The translations under genes were made by a program, and so were the position numbers. From assembly GCA_021159825.1 (NCBI GenBank), contig JAGHDR010000397.1, forward strand, positions 1 to 6,881: 6,881 bases of DNA. The letters are read 5' to 3'. The stretch comes from Deltaproteobacteria bacterium. Its GTDB lineage: Bacteria; Desulfobacterota; DSM-4660; Desulfatiglandales; Desulfatiglandaceae. Under the pieces are notes generated by a model that saw nothing but the letters and a program-made list of their open reading frames with translations, was not told the origin of the DNA and searched no databases. This document shows positions 1-5,569 of this stretch, in pieces. How positions within the stretch are numbered: the stretch's first letter is position 1; each line of letters starts with the position of its first letter.

Positions 1-66
1 AAAGTATAGGAATTTCCATTTTATGCTTAATGAATTCAGCATGATAGGATATGAGTGGTTTTTTTT

Positions 67-192
67 GAACGTCGAACATCGAACGTCCAACGTTGAACAT
101 CGAATGATGAAGTCGCTTCGCTCTGCCTATTTATAAATTGGCAGAATACCTTAATTCAAAATTCGATGTTGGACGTTCGACGTTGGACGTTC
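67..192. repeat. Imperfect long inverted repeat built of GAACRTC-type heptamers
   Basis: The left arm (67-105) reads as successive seven-base units GAACGTC, GAACATC, GAACGTC, CAACGTT, GAACATC, then GAAT. The right arm (161-192), read on the minus strand, gives GAACGTC, CAACGTC, GAACGTC, CAACATC, then GAAT. The arms are therefore inverted copies that differ by one heptamer unit and a few substitutions. The 55-base spacer holds a small GAAG/CTTC hairpin (109-119) and a TCTGCC/GGCAGA hairpin (122-145). No coding sequence is visible. It looks like a dispersed intergenic REP- or MITE-like element. From memory, similar GAACGTCGAAC strings occur repeatedly in Desulfobacterota genomes, but this cannot be checked here. 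Confidence 0.8.
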
Positions 193-504
193 ATCTTTTA
201 AGTCCGCCCAAAGGGCGCTAAGTCCATAACTCTTTAAATTTTGTATTTTATCTGAATCGCCCCCATTTTAGAAAACAAGCCTGATTGAATCCTTTCTCCA
301 AGTGGACATCCATGGGATAATCTTTATGTCCGGGCTGTCTAAAAAACCGCGCCATATCCGGTGCTTGGTGATCCCGGAGCTTCTTGAGACACGATTGTAT
401 CATGGATCGGCTGATTGATGTGGATTTCATGAATAGACCTTGTGGAAATTGATCAAACCCCGTCTGAATCGGGGCTTTTACTCCCATGCGCGCTGAGAAT
501 TTAT
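193..504. other. Intergenic stretch without a convincing gene
   Basis: This stretch holds a short CGCCC-AAA-GGGCG hairpin (205-217) and a CCCCG/CGGGG hairpin with a 7-base loop followed by CTTTTA (458-480), which is a weak terminator-like structure. A 9-bp direct repeat, TCTGAATCG, occurs at 251-259 and 463-471. A minus-strand open frame (248-511, GTG start) covers most of it, but it lacks a ribosome binding site and recognisable similarity, and its start falls inside the sigma-54 promoter of the opposite strand. I do not call it a gene. If the promoter at 505-521 is real, its activator should bind somewhere here, but I could not identify a clear enhancer palindrome. Confidence 0.5.
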
Positions 505-521
505 TTGGCACGAAATCTGCT
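505..521 (+). promoter_or_regulatory. Sigma-54 (RpoN) promoter, -24/-12 type
   Basis: TTGGCACGAAATCTGCT matches the consensus YTGGCACGrNNNTTGCW at every fixed position except one (C instead of the first T of the -12 TTGC). The invariant GG (507-508) and GC (519-520) are 12 bases apart, as RNA polymerase-sigma-54 requires. The predicted transcript start is near 532, giving a leader of about 28 nt that contains the ribosome binding site of the first gene at 560. Position and orientation fit it as the promoter of the rubredoxin-rubrerythrin-superoxide reductase cluster. Sigma-54 promoters need an AAA+ activator; none is encoded in this window. Confidence 0.7.
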
Positions 522-559
522 TAAGATGTTCTCAATTATTTCCTTCAGGGGGTGTAAGG

Positions 560-778
560 GTGAGACCGTGTGATGAAACCATTAAAAAAACCATCTCTAT
601 TACGGAGATGATGCTAAAAATTGCCGATGAAGGAGATATGGTGCGGGAAGATAATGGCTGCGGTGTTCTTTATGGTGTTTTAAGGGACTCCGCTTTTAAG
701 ATCAGAAAACTGGCAGAGGTTGAGAAGAATGCACACAAAAAAAAAGGATGGTGGAAAACCGATTCCGATAGCGGGTGA
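560..778 (+). CDS. Small conserved protein of unknown function, first gene of the oxidative stress cluster
   Basis: Predicted 72-residue cytoplasmic protein with no signal peptide or membrane segment. The GTG start is chosen because AGGGGGTG (547-554) gives a ribosome binding site with about 5 bases of spacing, and because it lies about 28 nt downstream of the predicted sigma-54 transcript start. The N-terminal two thirds look helical and charged. Cysteines are at residues 4 and 34, the latter in a DNGCGVLYG segment, and the C-terminus carries an HKKKGWW motif. From memory it resembles short hypothetical proteins of sulfate reducers with the same DNGCGVLYG and KKGWW segments. No function is known to me. 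A run of nine A (737-745) encodes the lysines near the C-terminus. Being first in the cluster suggests a link to redox stress or its sensing, but this is inference. Confidence 0.75.
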   Translation: MRPCDETIKKTISITEMMLKIADEGDMVREDNGCGVLYGVLRDSAFKIRKLAEVEKNAHKKKGWWKTDSDSG

Positions 779-834
779 ATGCAGTTTTCTCAAATGATCG
801 ATTGAAAAAAGTGAAGGGGGGGTGGAGGACCATG

Positions 835-1191
835 ATGGGATTAGAAGAACTCAAGAAAAATGGTGAGCTTGTTGCTTCTATCGATTGGAGTATGACCCCT
901 GAAGAAGCCGTAAGGCTTTATCTTGAATGGGGTAACAATTGGAGTAGAGGATATTCGATGGTGCGATCCAAGGATGACGAGATCCACTATTTTGTTTTAT
1001 ATACATGGGAGAACTCACCTTTGATCTACTTTATCAAAAGGGATTATGAGGGTGTTGTTGAACTGGCAAAAATCGAGGTGCCTGAGCAAATAAATAATGA
1101 AAATAAATACGACATTCCAGTTGCAAAAGGCGTTTATGCCGTAGACGGTGAGTTACAAATATGGCTGAAAAATGAATTGAATGTTGCATAA
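835..1191 (+). CDS. Conserved hypothetical protein, about 118 residues
   Basis: Soluble acidic protein without cysteine or a recognisable catalytic motif. Two adjacent ATG codons (832 and 835) compete for the start. The second is preferred because GGAGG (824-828) lies 6 bases from it and only 3 from the first. An upstream in-frame GTG at 775 overlaps the previous stop and has no good ribosome binding site. Conserved-looking parts are SIDWSMTPEEAVRLYLEWGN near residues 16-35 and an alternating hydrophobic, probably beta-rich middle (IHYFVLYTW, PLIYFIKRD). From memory, proteins with an IDWSMTPE...LYLEWGNN segment are recurrent hypothetical proteins of sulfate reducers. It sits 56 bases after the preceding gene and 24 bases before the regulator gene, so it is almost certainly co-transcribed. 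Function unknown. Confidence 0.8.
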   Translation: MGLEELKKNGELVASIDWSMTPEEAVRLYLEWGNNWSRGYSMVRSKDDEIHYFVLYTWENSPLIYFIKRDYEGVVELAKIEVPEQINNENKYDIPVAKGVYAVDGELQIWLKNELNVA

Positions 1192-1215
1192 TTTAAACTT
1201 TTATAGGAGAAGAAG

Positions 1216-1392
1216 GTGGAGAATGAAATTCTTGAAGCAATGAAGAAGGCGGGTAAGCCGGTACGTCCCGGAGAGGTGGCTGAGATGATTGGAGAAGAGA
1301 GCAAAGAGGTATCAAAGACCATCAGCAAGTTGAAAAAGAGAGGGTCGGTCATTTCGCCCAAAAGATGCTACTATTCTTTACCGGACCAATAA
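1216..1392 (+). CDS. Mini winged-helix DNA-binding protein (58 residues)
   Basis: The frame starts at GTG 1216 with AGGAG (1205-1209) 6 bases upstream and ends at TAA 1390-1392. The protein reads as a single winged-helix domain: a first helix (ENEILEAMKKAG, residues 2-13), a second (RPGEVAEMIG, 17-26), a recognition helix (SKEVSKTISKLKKRG, 29-43) and a two-strand wing ending in SPKRCYYSLPDQ. It has no separate ligand or dimerisation domain. The only cysteine (Cys51) is in the wing, so direct thiol redox sensing is conceivable but not shown. Its stop is 12 bases before the rubredoxin start, and the rubredoxin ribosome binding site begins at its stop codon, so the two are probably translationally linked. 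It is a likely local regulator of the cluster. It could instead be an architectural or nucleic-acid-binding accessory protein. Confidence 0.82.
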   Translation: MENEILEAMKKAGKPVRPGEVAEMIGEESKEVSKTISKLKKRGSVISPKRCYYSLPDQ

Positions 1393-1404
1393 GGAGAAAA
1401 CGGT

Positions 1405-1608
1405 ATGGCAACACCCGAACAGATGTACCAGTGCCAGACACCAACCTGCGGCTATATATACGACCCTGATAGGGGTAATCGGAAAGGAAAAATTCCGAAA
1501 GGTACCCTTTTTGAAGATTTGCCGGAAGATTGGAAGTGTCCTGTCTGCGGCGCGCGGAAAAAGATGTTCAAGCCTCTGGCGGGACCGGGGTCGGTTTCGG
1601 ACTCATAA
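1405..1608 (+). CDS. rub: Rubredoxin, type II (CX4C spacing)
   Basis: A 67-residue one-iron electron carrier of the cytoplasm. The Fe(SCys)4 ligands are Cys10, Cys15, Cys45 and Cys48. The second pair is the normal CPVCG, but the first is CQTPTCGYIYDP, with four residues between the cysteines instead of two, which is the signature of type II rubredoxins as described in Desulfovibrio desulfuricans 27774. The rest of the fold is present: GYIYDPDRG, the IPKGTLFEDLPEDWKCP loop, and aromatic core residues Tyr17, Phe36 and Trp43. The ATG start follows AAGGAG (1392-1397). About 12 extra residues form a flexible C-terminal tail. It is the probable electron donor for the rubrerythrin and desulfoferrodoxin encoded just downstream; the electron source (an NAD(P)H-rubredoxin oxidoreductase) is not in the window. 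Confidence 0.95.
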   Translation: MATPEQMYQCQTPTCGYIYDPDRGNRKGKIPKGTLFEDLPEDWKCPVCGARKKMFKPLAGPGSVSDS

Positions 1609-1643
1609 CATTTTAATTATTGAATCAAAGGAGGTATCTATTT

Positions 1644-2216
1644 ATGGACCTGAAGGGTAGTCGAACGGAAATAAATCTATTGACCGCATTTGCCGGTGAA
1701 TCCCAGGCGAGAAACCGCTACACTTACTTTGCCGGCAAAGCGAAGAAAGAAGGCTTTGCTCAGATCTCCAGCATTTTTGAAGAGACGGCAAGCCAGGAAA
1801 AAGAGCACGCCAAGAGACTGTTTAAATTCCTCCAGGGAGGAGATGTTGAGATCTCTGCCGCATTCCCCGCAGGCGTTATCGGGAGCACCCTTGAAAATCT
1901 CAAGGCGTCAGCTGCCGGAGAGCATCATGAACATACGGAGATGTATCCTGACTTTGCGGAAACCGCCCGTGAAGAGGGCTTTGCAGACATTGCCGATGTT
2001 TTTGTGGCCATCGCCGTGGCGGAAAAACAACACGAAAAGCGCTATAACGATCTGGCTGCAAACATTGAGTCGGGCCGCGTCTTTAAAAGGGACACGGAAG
2101 AAGTATGGCGATGTAGAAACTGCGGCTATATTCATACGGATAAGGAAGCCCCCGGGAGTTGCCCCGCCTGCGCCCACCCGCAGGCTCATTTCGAACTGCT
2201 GGGCGAAAACTATTAG
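1644..2216 (+). CDS. rbr: Rubrerythrin (peroxidase)
   Basis: A 190-residue cytoplasmic peroxidase that reduces H2O2 to water with electrons from rubredoxin. The four-helix diiron domain spans roughly residues 1-140, with ligands Glu19, Glu52, His55 (EKEH), Glu93, Glu96, Glu127 and His130 (EKQH), matching the D. vulgaris set almost number for number. A C-terminal rubredoxin-like domain follows with Cys157, Cys160, Cys173 and Cys176 (CRNCGYIH and CPACAHP). ATG 1644 is chosen over an upstream in-frame ATT/TTG because AAAGGAGG (1627-1634) precedes it at 9 bases and the product then starts at the family's usual place; family length is about 191. It lies between the rubredoxin and superoxide reductase genes, so it can remove the peroxide made by the latter. 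Confidence 0.98.
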   Translation: MDLKGSRTEINLLTAFAGESQARNRYTYFAGKAKKEGFAQISSIFEETASQEKEHAKRLFKFLQGGDVEISAAFPAGVIGSTLENLKASAAGEHHEHTEMYPDFAETAREEGFADIADVFVAIAVAEKQHEKRYNDLAANIESGRVFKRDTEEVWRCRNCGYIHTDKEAPGSCPACAHPQAHFELLGENY

Positions 2217-2245
2217 TAACCCTCAAAATATTAAAGGAGGATATT

Positions 2246-2620
2246 ATGGCTGAAAGGATGGAAATTTATAAATGCGAAGCATGTGGAAACATTGTTGAGG
2301 TGCTGCATGGCGGCAAAGGGGAGCTGGTATGCTGCGGTCAACCCATGAAGCTTTTCAAGGAAAATACTGTTGATGCCGCCAAGGAAAAACACGTACCGGT
2401 AGTGGAAAAAACCGCCGACGGCGTGACCGTTAAGGTGGGTGAGGTGGCGCATCCCATGGAGGAAAAACACCATATCGAATGGATTGAAATTATTGCCGAT
2501 GGCTCGGTTTATCGACAGTTCTTGAAACCGGGTGATGCATCTGAGGCAGCTTTCAACGTGACGGCGGATCAGGTCACGGCGAGAGAGTATTGCACCCTCC
2601 ACGGCCTTTGGAAAGCTTAA
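2246..2620 (+). CDS. dfx: Desulfoferrodoxin (two-iron-centre superoxide reductase)
   Basis: A 124-residue cytoplasmic enzyme that reduces superoxide to H2O2 without forming O2. The N-terminal desulforedoxin-like domain has centre I ligands Cys10, Cys13, Cys29 and Cys30 (CEACG and CCGQPM). The catalytic centre II ligands are His49, His69, His75, Cys116 and His119 (CTLHG), and the Glu47-Lys48 pair that assists product release directly precedes His49. These numbers coincide with the Desulfoarculus baarsii enzyme. The start ATG 2246 has AAAGGAGG (2233-2240) 5 bases upstream. It follows rubrerythrin by 29 bases, so superoxide reduction and peroxide removal are encoded together. All key residues are intact. 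Confidence 0.98.
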   Translation: MAERMEIYKCEACGNIVEVLHGGKGELVCCGQPMKLFKENTVDAAKEKHVPVVEKTADGVTVKVGEVAHPMEEKHHIEWIEIIADGSVYRQFLKPGDASEAAFNVTADQVTAREYCTLHGLWKA

Positions 2621-2691
2621 ATCTGATTTCCGATGGAAAGCGCATGAACTTTAAGGAAGCAAATAAATCAATGGATCGAAAGGAGCCGATT

Positions 2692-2877
2692 ATGTCAACA
2701 CCACAACATTGTCCGGGTTTTGAGCAAGCTAAAAATTTGAAAGCCTTTACCTGTAAATGTCCCAACTGTAAAAAGGAAAAGGAAATCTTTTCAGACGAGT
2801 TTGACAAGGAGCATACATGCTCCGGATGTGGAGAAAAAATTGACTTTACCCAATGTACCCTTGAATCTGGTGCCTAG
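2692..2877 (+). CDS. Small cysteine-rich zinc-ribbon-like protein
   Basis: A 61-residue protein starting at ATG 2692, with AAAGGAG (2679-2685) 6 bases upstream. In-frame ATG codons at 2671 and 2644 have poorer ribosome binding sites. The core is CKCPNC (Cys21, Cys23, Cys26) and CSGCGEKI (Cys43, Cys46), separated by an acidic segment, which fits a zinc ribbon or a rubredoxin-like metal knuckle. Two further cysteines, Cys7 in HCPGF and Cys55 in FTQCTL, flank it. It has the same orientation as desulfoferrodoxin, 71 bases downstream, with no terminator between them. Function is unknown: it may bind zinc or iron, serve as a thiol redox switch or act as an adaptor. The metal and partner cannot be told from sequence. 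Confidence 0.8.
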   Translation: MSTPQHCPGFEQAKNLKAFTCKCPNCKKEKEIFSDEFDKEHTCSGCGEKIDFTQCTLESGA

Positions 2878-2907
2878 AGGGTCCTCGAATGCTTTTTCGT
2901 AATCCAA

Positions 2908-2948
2908 GTCCTCGCAACTAACCCTGATTCCGGTTCCGTTGCGAGGAC
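2908..2948 (+). repeat. Perfect 11-bp inverted repeat in the zinc-ribbon/HEAT gap
   Basis: GTCCTCGCAAC (2908-2918) and GTTGCGAGGAC (2938-2948) are exact reverse complements with a 19-base loop. A second direct copy of GTCCTCG lies at 2881-2887 just after the zinc-ribbon stop, so the right arm could pair with either copy. There is no T-run after the hairpin, so it is not a standard intrinsic terminator. It could be a processing or attenuation structure or a protein-binding site. An in-frame TTG at 2939 falls inside the right arm, which argues against that codon as the start of the next gene. Confidence 0.65.
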
Positions 2949-3004
2949 AGATTGCCATCAACGGTAATCTTCTCGCAGAGTCGCACATTTCGGGAGAAAT
3001 ATCC

Positions 3005-3721
3005 TTGAAAGGACGTATTCGCAGGGAGCAGATTCTCGAAATACTTTCCGGAAGTAATGCTGCCGCCGGTTTGTTTGAATTGGGACGCGATTCGCCCAAA
3101 AAAATCGTCAACGCCCTTTTTCCCCTTCTTTACAGTCAGAATGAAATCATCAAGTGGCGGGCTGTCACCTTTATGGGCTTTTTTGTCCGGGATCTGTCAG
3201 AAAAAGACATGGAAAGTGCCAGGAATGTTGTTCGCCGGCTCATGTGGAATTTAAATGATGAATCGGGCGGCATTGGGTGGGGGTCTCCCGAGGCCATGGG
3301 TGAGATTCTGACCCGCCATGAAGGGCTCTCCAGGGAATATGCACCCATTTTACTCTCTTATGCAAATAAGGATGGTAATTACCTGGAACTGCCCATGTTG
3401 CAGCGGGGGCTTCTCTGGGGAATTGCAAGGTTTTCAGAGGAAAGACGCCATCTTGTAACGGCTTCAAAATCTCATTTTTTCCCCTACCTCGAATCAGATG
3501 ATCCGGCCGTCAGGGGGCATGCCGCCCGGATTGTGGGATTAATCGGAGCACCGGAAGACCGGAGCCGTCTTTCGCCCCTGGTAAAGGATAATTCAGCCTA
3601 TACGACCTATCTTGATCATCGATGCATGGGGTGTATTGTAGGAAAGACGGCCGGGGAGGCACTCTTAAATATTGAGAAAAAAGCTGAACAAAGAAGCAAA
3701 AAAGTGTCTCTCTTGACTTAG
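3005..3721 (+). CDS. HEAT-like repeat protein, DVxx/PBS-lyase-type scaffold
   Basis: Predicted 238-residue soluble, mostly helical protein. TTG 3005 is chosen as the start because GGGAG (2992-2996) lies 8 bases upstream; the longer frame to TTG 2939 would start inside a hairpin and has no ribosome binding site. Helical pairs recur through the chain ([36 protein letters not shown]), as in HEAT repeats. A near-invariant segment of this family, [20 protein letters not shown], is at about residues 81-100. A CMGC pair (207 and 210) near the C-terminus could bind metal or form a disulfide. From memory, similar HEAT-repeat proteins occur widely in Desulfobacterota. HEAT scaffolds usually mediate protein-protein contacts; no catalytic residues are visible. 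Its stop codon lies inside the regulatory palindrome of hcp. Confidence 0.88.
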   Translation: MKGRIRREQILEILSGSNAAAGLFELGRDSPKKIVNALFPLLYSQNEIIKWRAVTFMGFFVRDLSEKDMESARNVVRRLMWNLNDESGGIGWGSPEAMGEILTRHEGLSREYAPILLSYANKDGNYLELPMLQRGLLWGIARFSEERRHLVTASKSHFFPYLESDDPAVRGHAARIVGLIGAPEDRSRLSPLVKDNSAYTTYLDHRCMGCIVGKTAGEALLNIEKKAEQRSKKVSLLT

Positions 3722-3726
3722 GTCAA
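3713..3726 (+). promoter_or_regulatory. FNR/HcpR-type operator upstream of hcp
   Basis: TTGACTTAGGTCAA has perfect five-base arms (TTGAC/GTCAA) around a 4-base centre, the form expected for a CRP/FNR-family dimer. HcpR, a member of that family, is established as a regulator of hcp in many anaerobes, and a TTGAC-N4-GTCAA-like palindrome fits what I recall of its motif in sulfate reducers. The site overlaps the stop codon of the HEAT-like gene and lies 110 bases before the hcp start, leaving room for a promoter and leader. I could not identify a confident -10 box. The hcpR gene itself is not in the window. Confidence 0.7.
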
Positions 3727-3836
3727 AGCAATGGTTGTTTAGCTGTTGTACCGTTGTCTACGAATCATGGGCCAATCAAACCGATAGGTCGAAGTATAAA
3801 TCAGAATCTTTAAAACAAAGGGAAAGGAGAAACACC

Positions 3837-5501
3837 ATGTTTTGTTTTCAATGTCAGGAAACTGCGAAAAACCAGGGGTGCACCGTCAAGGGTGTGTGTG
3901 GAAAACCGGAGGAAACCGCCAATCTGCAGGACCTGCTCATCCACGTGTTGAAGGGAATTGGCGTTTATGGGGAAAAGGCCGCTGAACTGGGGGTCCTGGA
4001 TCAAGCCACCGGCAAATCTGTTTCGGAAAGCCTTTTTTCCACCATTACCAATGTAAACTGGGAAGATGATTGGTTCGTTTCCCGGATTAAAGAGACGTTA
4101 AACGTTCGGGAAGATATCAAGAACAAATTTCTGGCCGCTTATCAGGAGAAGAATGGACAGGCCTTTTCAGAGACTTTGCCTGATGCCGCAACCTGGTCTT
4201 CACAAGATGCATCCACATTCCAGGCCAAAGCCAAAGAAGTGGGCATCCAGGCCACTGAAAATGAAGATGTCCGGTCCCTCAGGGAGCTGCTGATTATCGG
4301 CCTTAAAGGTGTTGCGGCCTATGCGGATCATGCGGCTATTCTGGGGTACGAAAATGATGACATCTACAGGTTCTTTATGGAAGCACTGGCCTCAACTACC
4401 AAGGACCTGACCGTCGACGAAATGGTGGGGATGGTACTCAAATGCGGGGGGACGGCGGTGACTACCATGGCCCTTCTGGACGAAGCCAATACGGTCACCT
4501 ACGGCCATCCCGAGCTAACGGAAGTGAACATCGGGGTAGGCAATAATCCGGGCATTTTGATCAGCGGCCATGACTTGAAAGATATGGATGAGCTGTTAAA
4601 ACAGACCGAAGGCACAGGCGTGGATGTGTATACCCACGGTGAAATGCTGCCGTGCAACTATTATCCCGCGTTCAAGAAATATGATCATCTTGCGGGAAAT
4701 TACGGCGGTTCCTGGTATCGTCAGAACAACGAATTTGAATCCTTCAACGGTCCCATTCTCATGACCACCAACTGCCTTGTTCCCCTCAAAAAGGAAAATA
4801 CCTATCTGAACCGGTTGTTTACCACCGGCATGACCGGTTATCCGGGTGCCAAGAATATACCGGACAGGGCTTCAGGGGGTGCCAAAGATTTCTCAGAAAT
4901 GATCAATCTGGCCAAAACATGTCAACCCCCCACCGAAATCGAGACCGGGAAAATTGTGGGGGGTTTTGCTCGCAACCAGGTTTTGGCACTGGCGGATAAG
5001 GTGGTGGATGCGGTCAAGAGCGGTGCTATTAAGCGCTTTATCGTCATGGCCGGATGCGACGGCCGTCATAAATCCCGTAATTATTTCACGGAAGTGGCTG
5101 AACAATTGCCGAAGGACACGGTTATTCTGACCGCGGGTTGCGCCAAGTATCGATACAATAAACTGGATCTGGGCGATATCGGGGGAATTCCACGGGTTCT
5201 GGATGCGGGGCAGTGCAACGACTGCTATTCATTGGTCGTGATTGCATTGAAGTTAAAAGAAGTGTTTGAACTTGACCACATTAATGATCTCCCCATCTCC
5301 TTTGACATCGGATGGTATGAGCAGAAGGCCGTCGCCGTACTCCTGGCGCTTTTCCATCTAGGGGTCAAGGGCATTCGTTTGGGGCCGACACTTCCCGCGT
5401 TTATATCCCCCACCGTCCTCAACGTTCTGGTGGAAAACTTCGATATCAAACCCACCGGCGAAGTGGCTGCGGATATTGAAGCCATGATGGCGGGAAACTA
5501 A
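3837..5501 (+). CDS. hcp: Hybrid cluster protein (Hcp, annotated hydroxylamine reductase)
   Basis: A 554-residue cytoplasmic iron-sulfur protein closely resembling the D. vulgaris enzyme along its whole length. The N-terminal [4Fe-4S] ligands are Cys3, Cys6, Cys15 and Cys21 (CX2CX8CX5C, class I spacing). The hybrid Fe-S-O cluster ligands are His245, Glu269, Cys313, Cys407 (the persulfide cysteine, in AGCDGR), Cys435, Cys460 and Glu495, each one higher than in D. vulgaris. Hcp is known as an NO reductase and protein S-nitrosylase in E. coli and was first assayed as a hydroxylamine reductase. ATG 3837 is preferred to an upstream in-frame start because AAGGAGA precedes it by 6 bases and the [10 protein letters not shown] start is canonical. 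Extra cysteines at 273 and 463 are not cluster ligands. No hcr reductase is adjacent. Confidence 0.98.
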   Translation: MFCFQCQETAKNQGCTVKGVCGKPEETANLQDLLIHVLKGIGVYGEKAAELGVLDQATGKSVSESLFSTITNVNWEDDWFVSRIKETLNVREDIKNKFLAAYQEKNGQAFSETLPDAATWSSQDASTFQAKAKEVGIQATENEDVRSLRELLIIGLKGVAAYADHAAILGYENDDIYRFFMEALASTTKDLTVDEMVGMVLKCGGTAVTTMALLDEANTVTYGHPELTEVNIGVGNNPGILISGHDLKDMDELLKQTEGTGVDVYTHGEMLPCNYYPAFKKYDHLAGNYGGSWYRQNNEFESFNGPILMTTNCLVPLKKENTYLNRLFTTGMTGYPGAKNIPDRASGGAKDFSEMINLAKTCQPPTEIETGKIVGGFARNQVLALADKVVDAVKSGAIKRFIVMAGCDGRHKSRNYFTEVAEQLPKDTVILTAGCAKYRYNKLDLGDIGGIPRVLDAGQCNDCYSLVVIALKLKEVFELDHINDLPISFDIGWYEQKAVAVLLALFHLGVKGIRLGPTLPAFISPTVLNVLVENFDIKPTGEVAADIEAMMAGN

Positions 5502-5507
5502 CGGCTA

Positions 5508-5551
5508 TTTAATGGTCATGCGACTGAAAATCCGGTCGCATGACCATTAAA
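5508..5551 (+). repeat. Perfect 17-bp hairpin between hcp and the cupin gene
   Basis: TTTAATGGTCATGCGAC (5508-5524) pairs exactly with GTCGCATGACCATTAAA (5535-5551) around a 10-base loop. It starts 6 bases after the hcp stop and ends 3 bases before the cupin ribosome binding site. Neither strand has a T-run after the stem, so it is not a typical Rho-independent terminator. It may protect the 3' end of hcp mRNA, set a processing site, cause partial termination, or serve as an operator. Confidence 0.8.
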
Positions 5552-5569
5552 ATCAAAGGGTGAAAAAGA

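Noticed and set aside
45..66. Run of eight T (59-66) as a terminator of an upstream gene
   Set aside because: No convincing GC-rich stem precedes it, and the gene to the left is outside the window.
248..511. Minus-strand open frame of 87 codons in the left intergenic region
   Set aside because: It has a GTG start without a ribosome binding site, no recognisable motif and no clear codon bias, and its start lies inside the sigma-54 promoter of the opposite strand.
737..745. Run of nine A as a programmed frameshift site
   Set aside because: The reading frame through the run gives the expected KKKGWW ending, and no useful alternative frame follows. It remains only a possible sequencing-error spot.
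1690..2253. Plus-strand frame of 187 codons overlapping rubrerythrin
   Set aside because: It is an out-of-frame shadow of rubrerythrin, whose frame carries all metal ligands.
2939..3004. N-terminal 22-residue extension of the HEAT-like protein
   Set aside because: The TTG at 2939 lies in a hairpin arm and has no ribosome binding site, whereas TTG 3005 has GGGAG at 8 bases.
3735..3836. N-terminal 34-residue extension of Hcp
   Set aside because: Hcp canonically begins MFCFQCQ, and ATG 3837 has a good ribosome binding site. The upstream part is the leader downstream of the operator.
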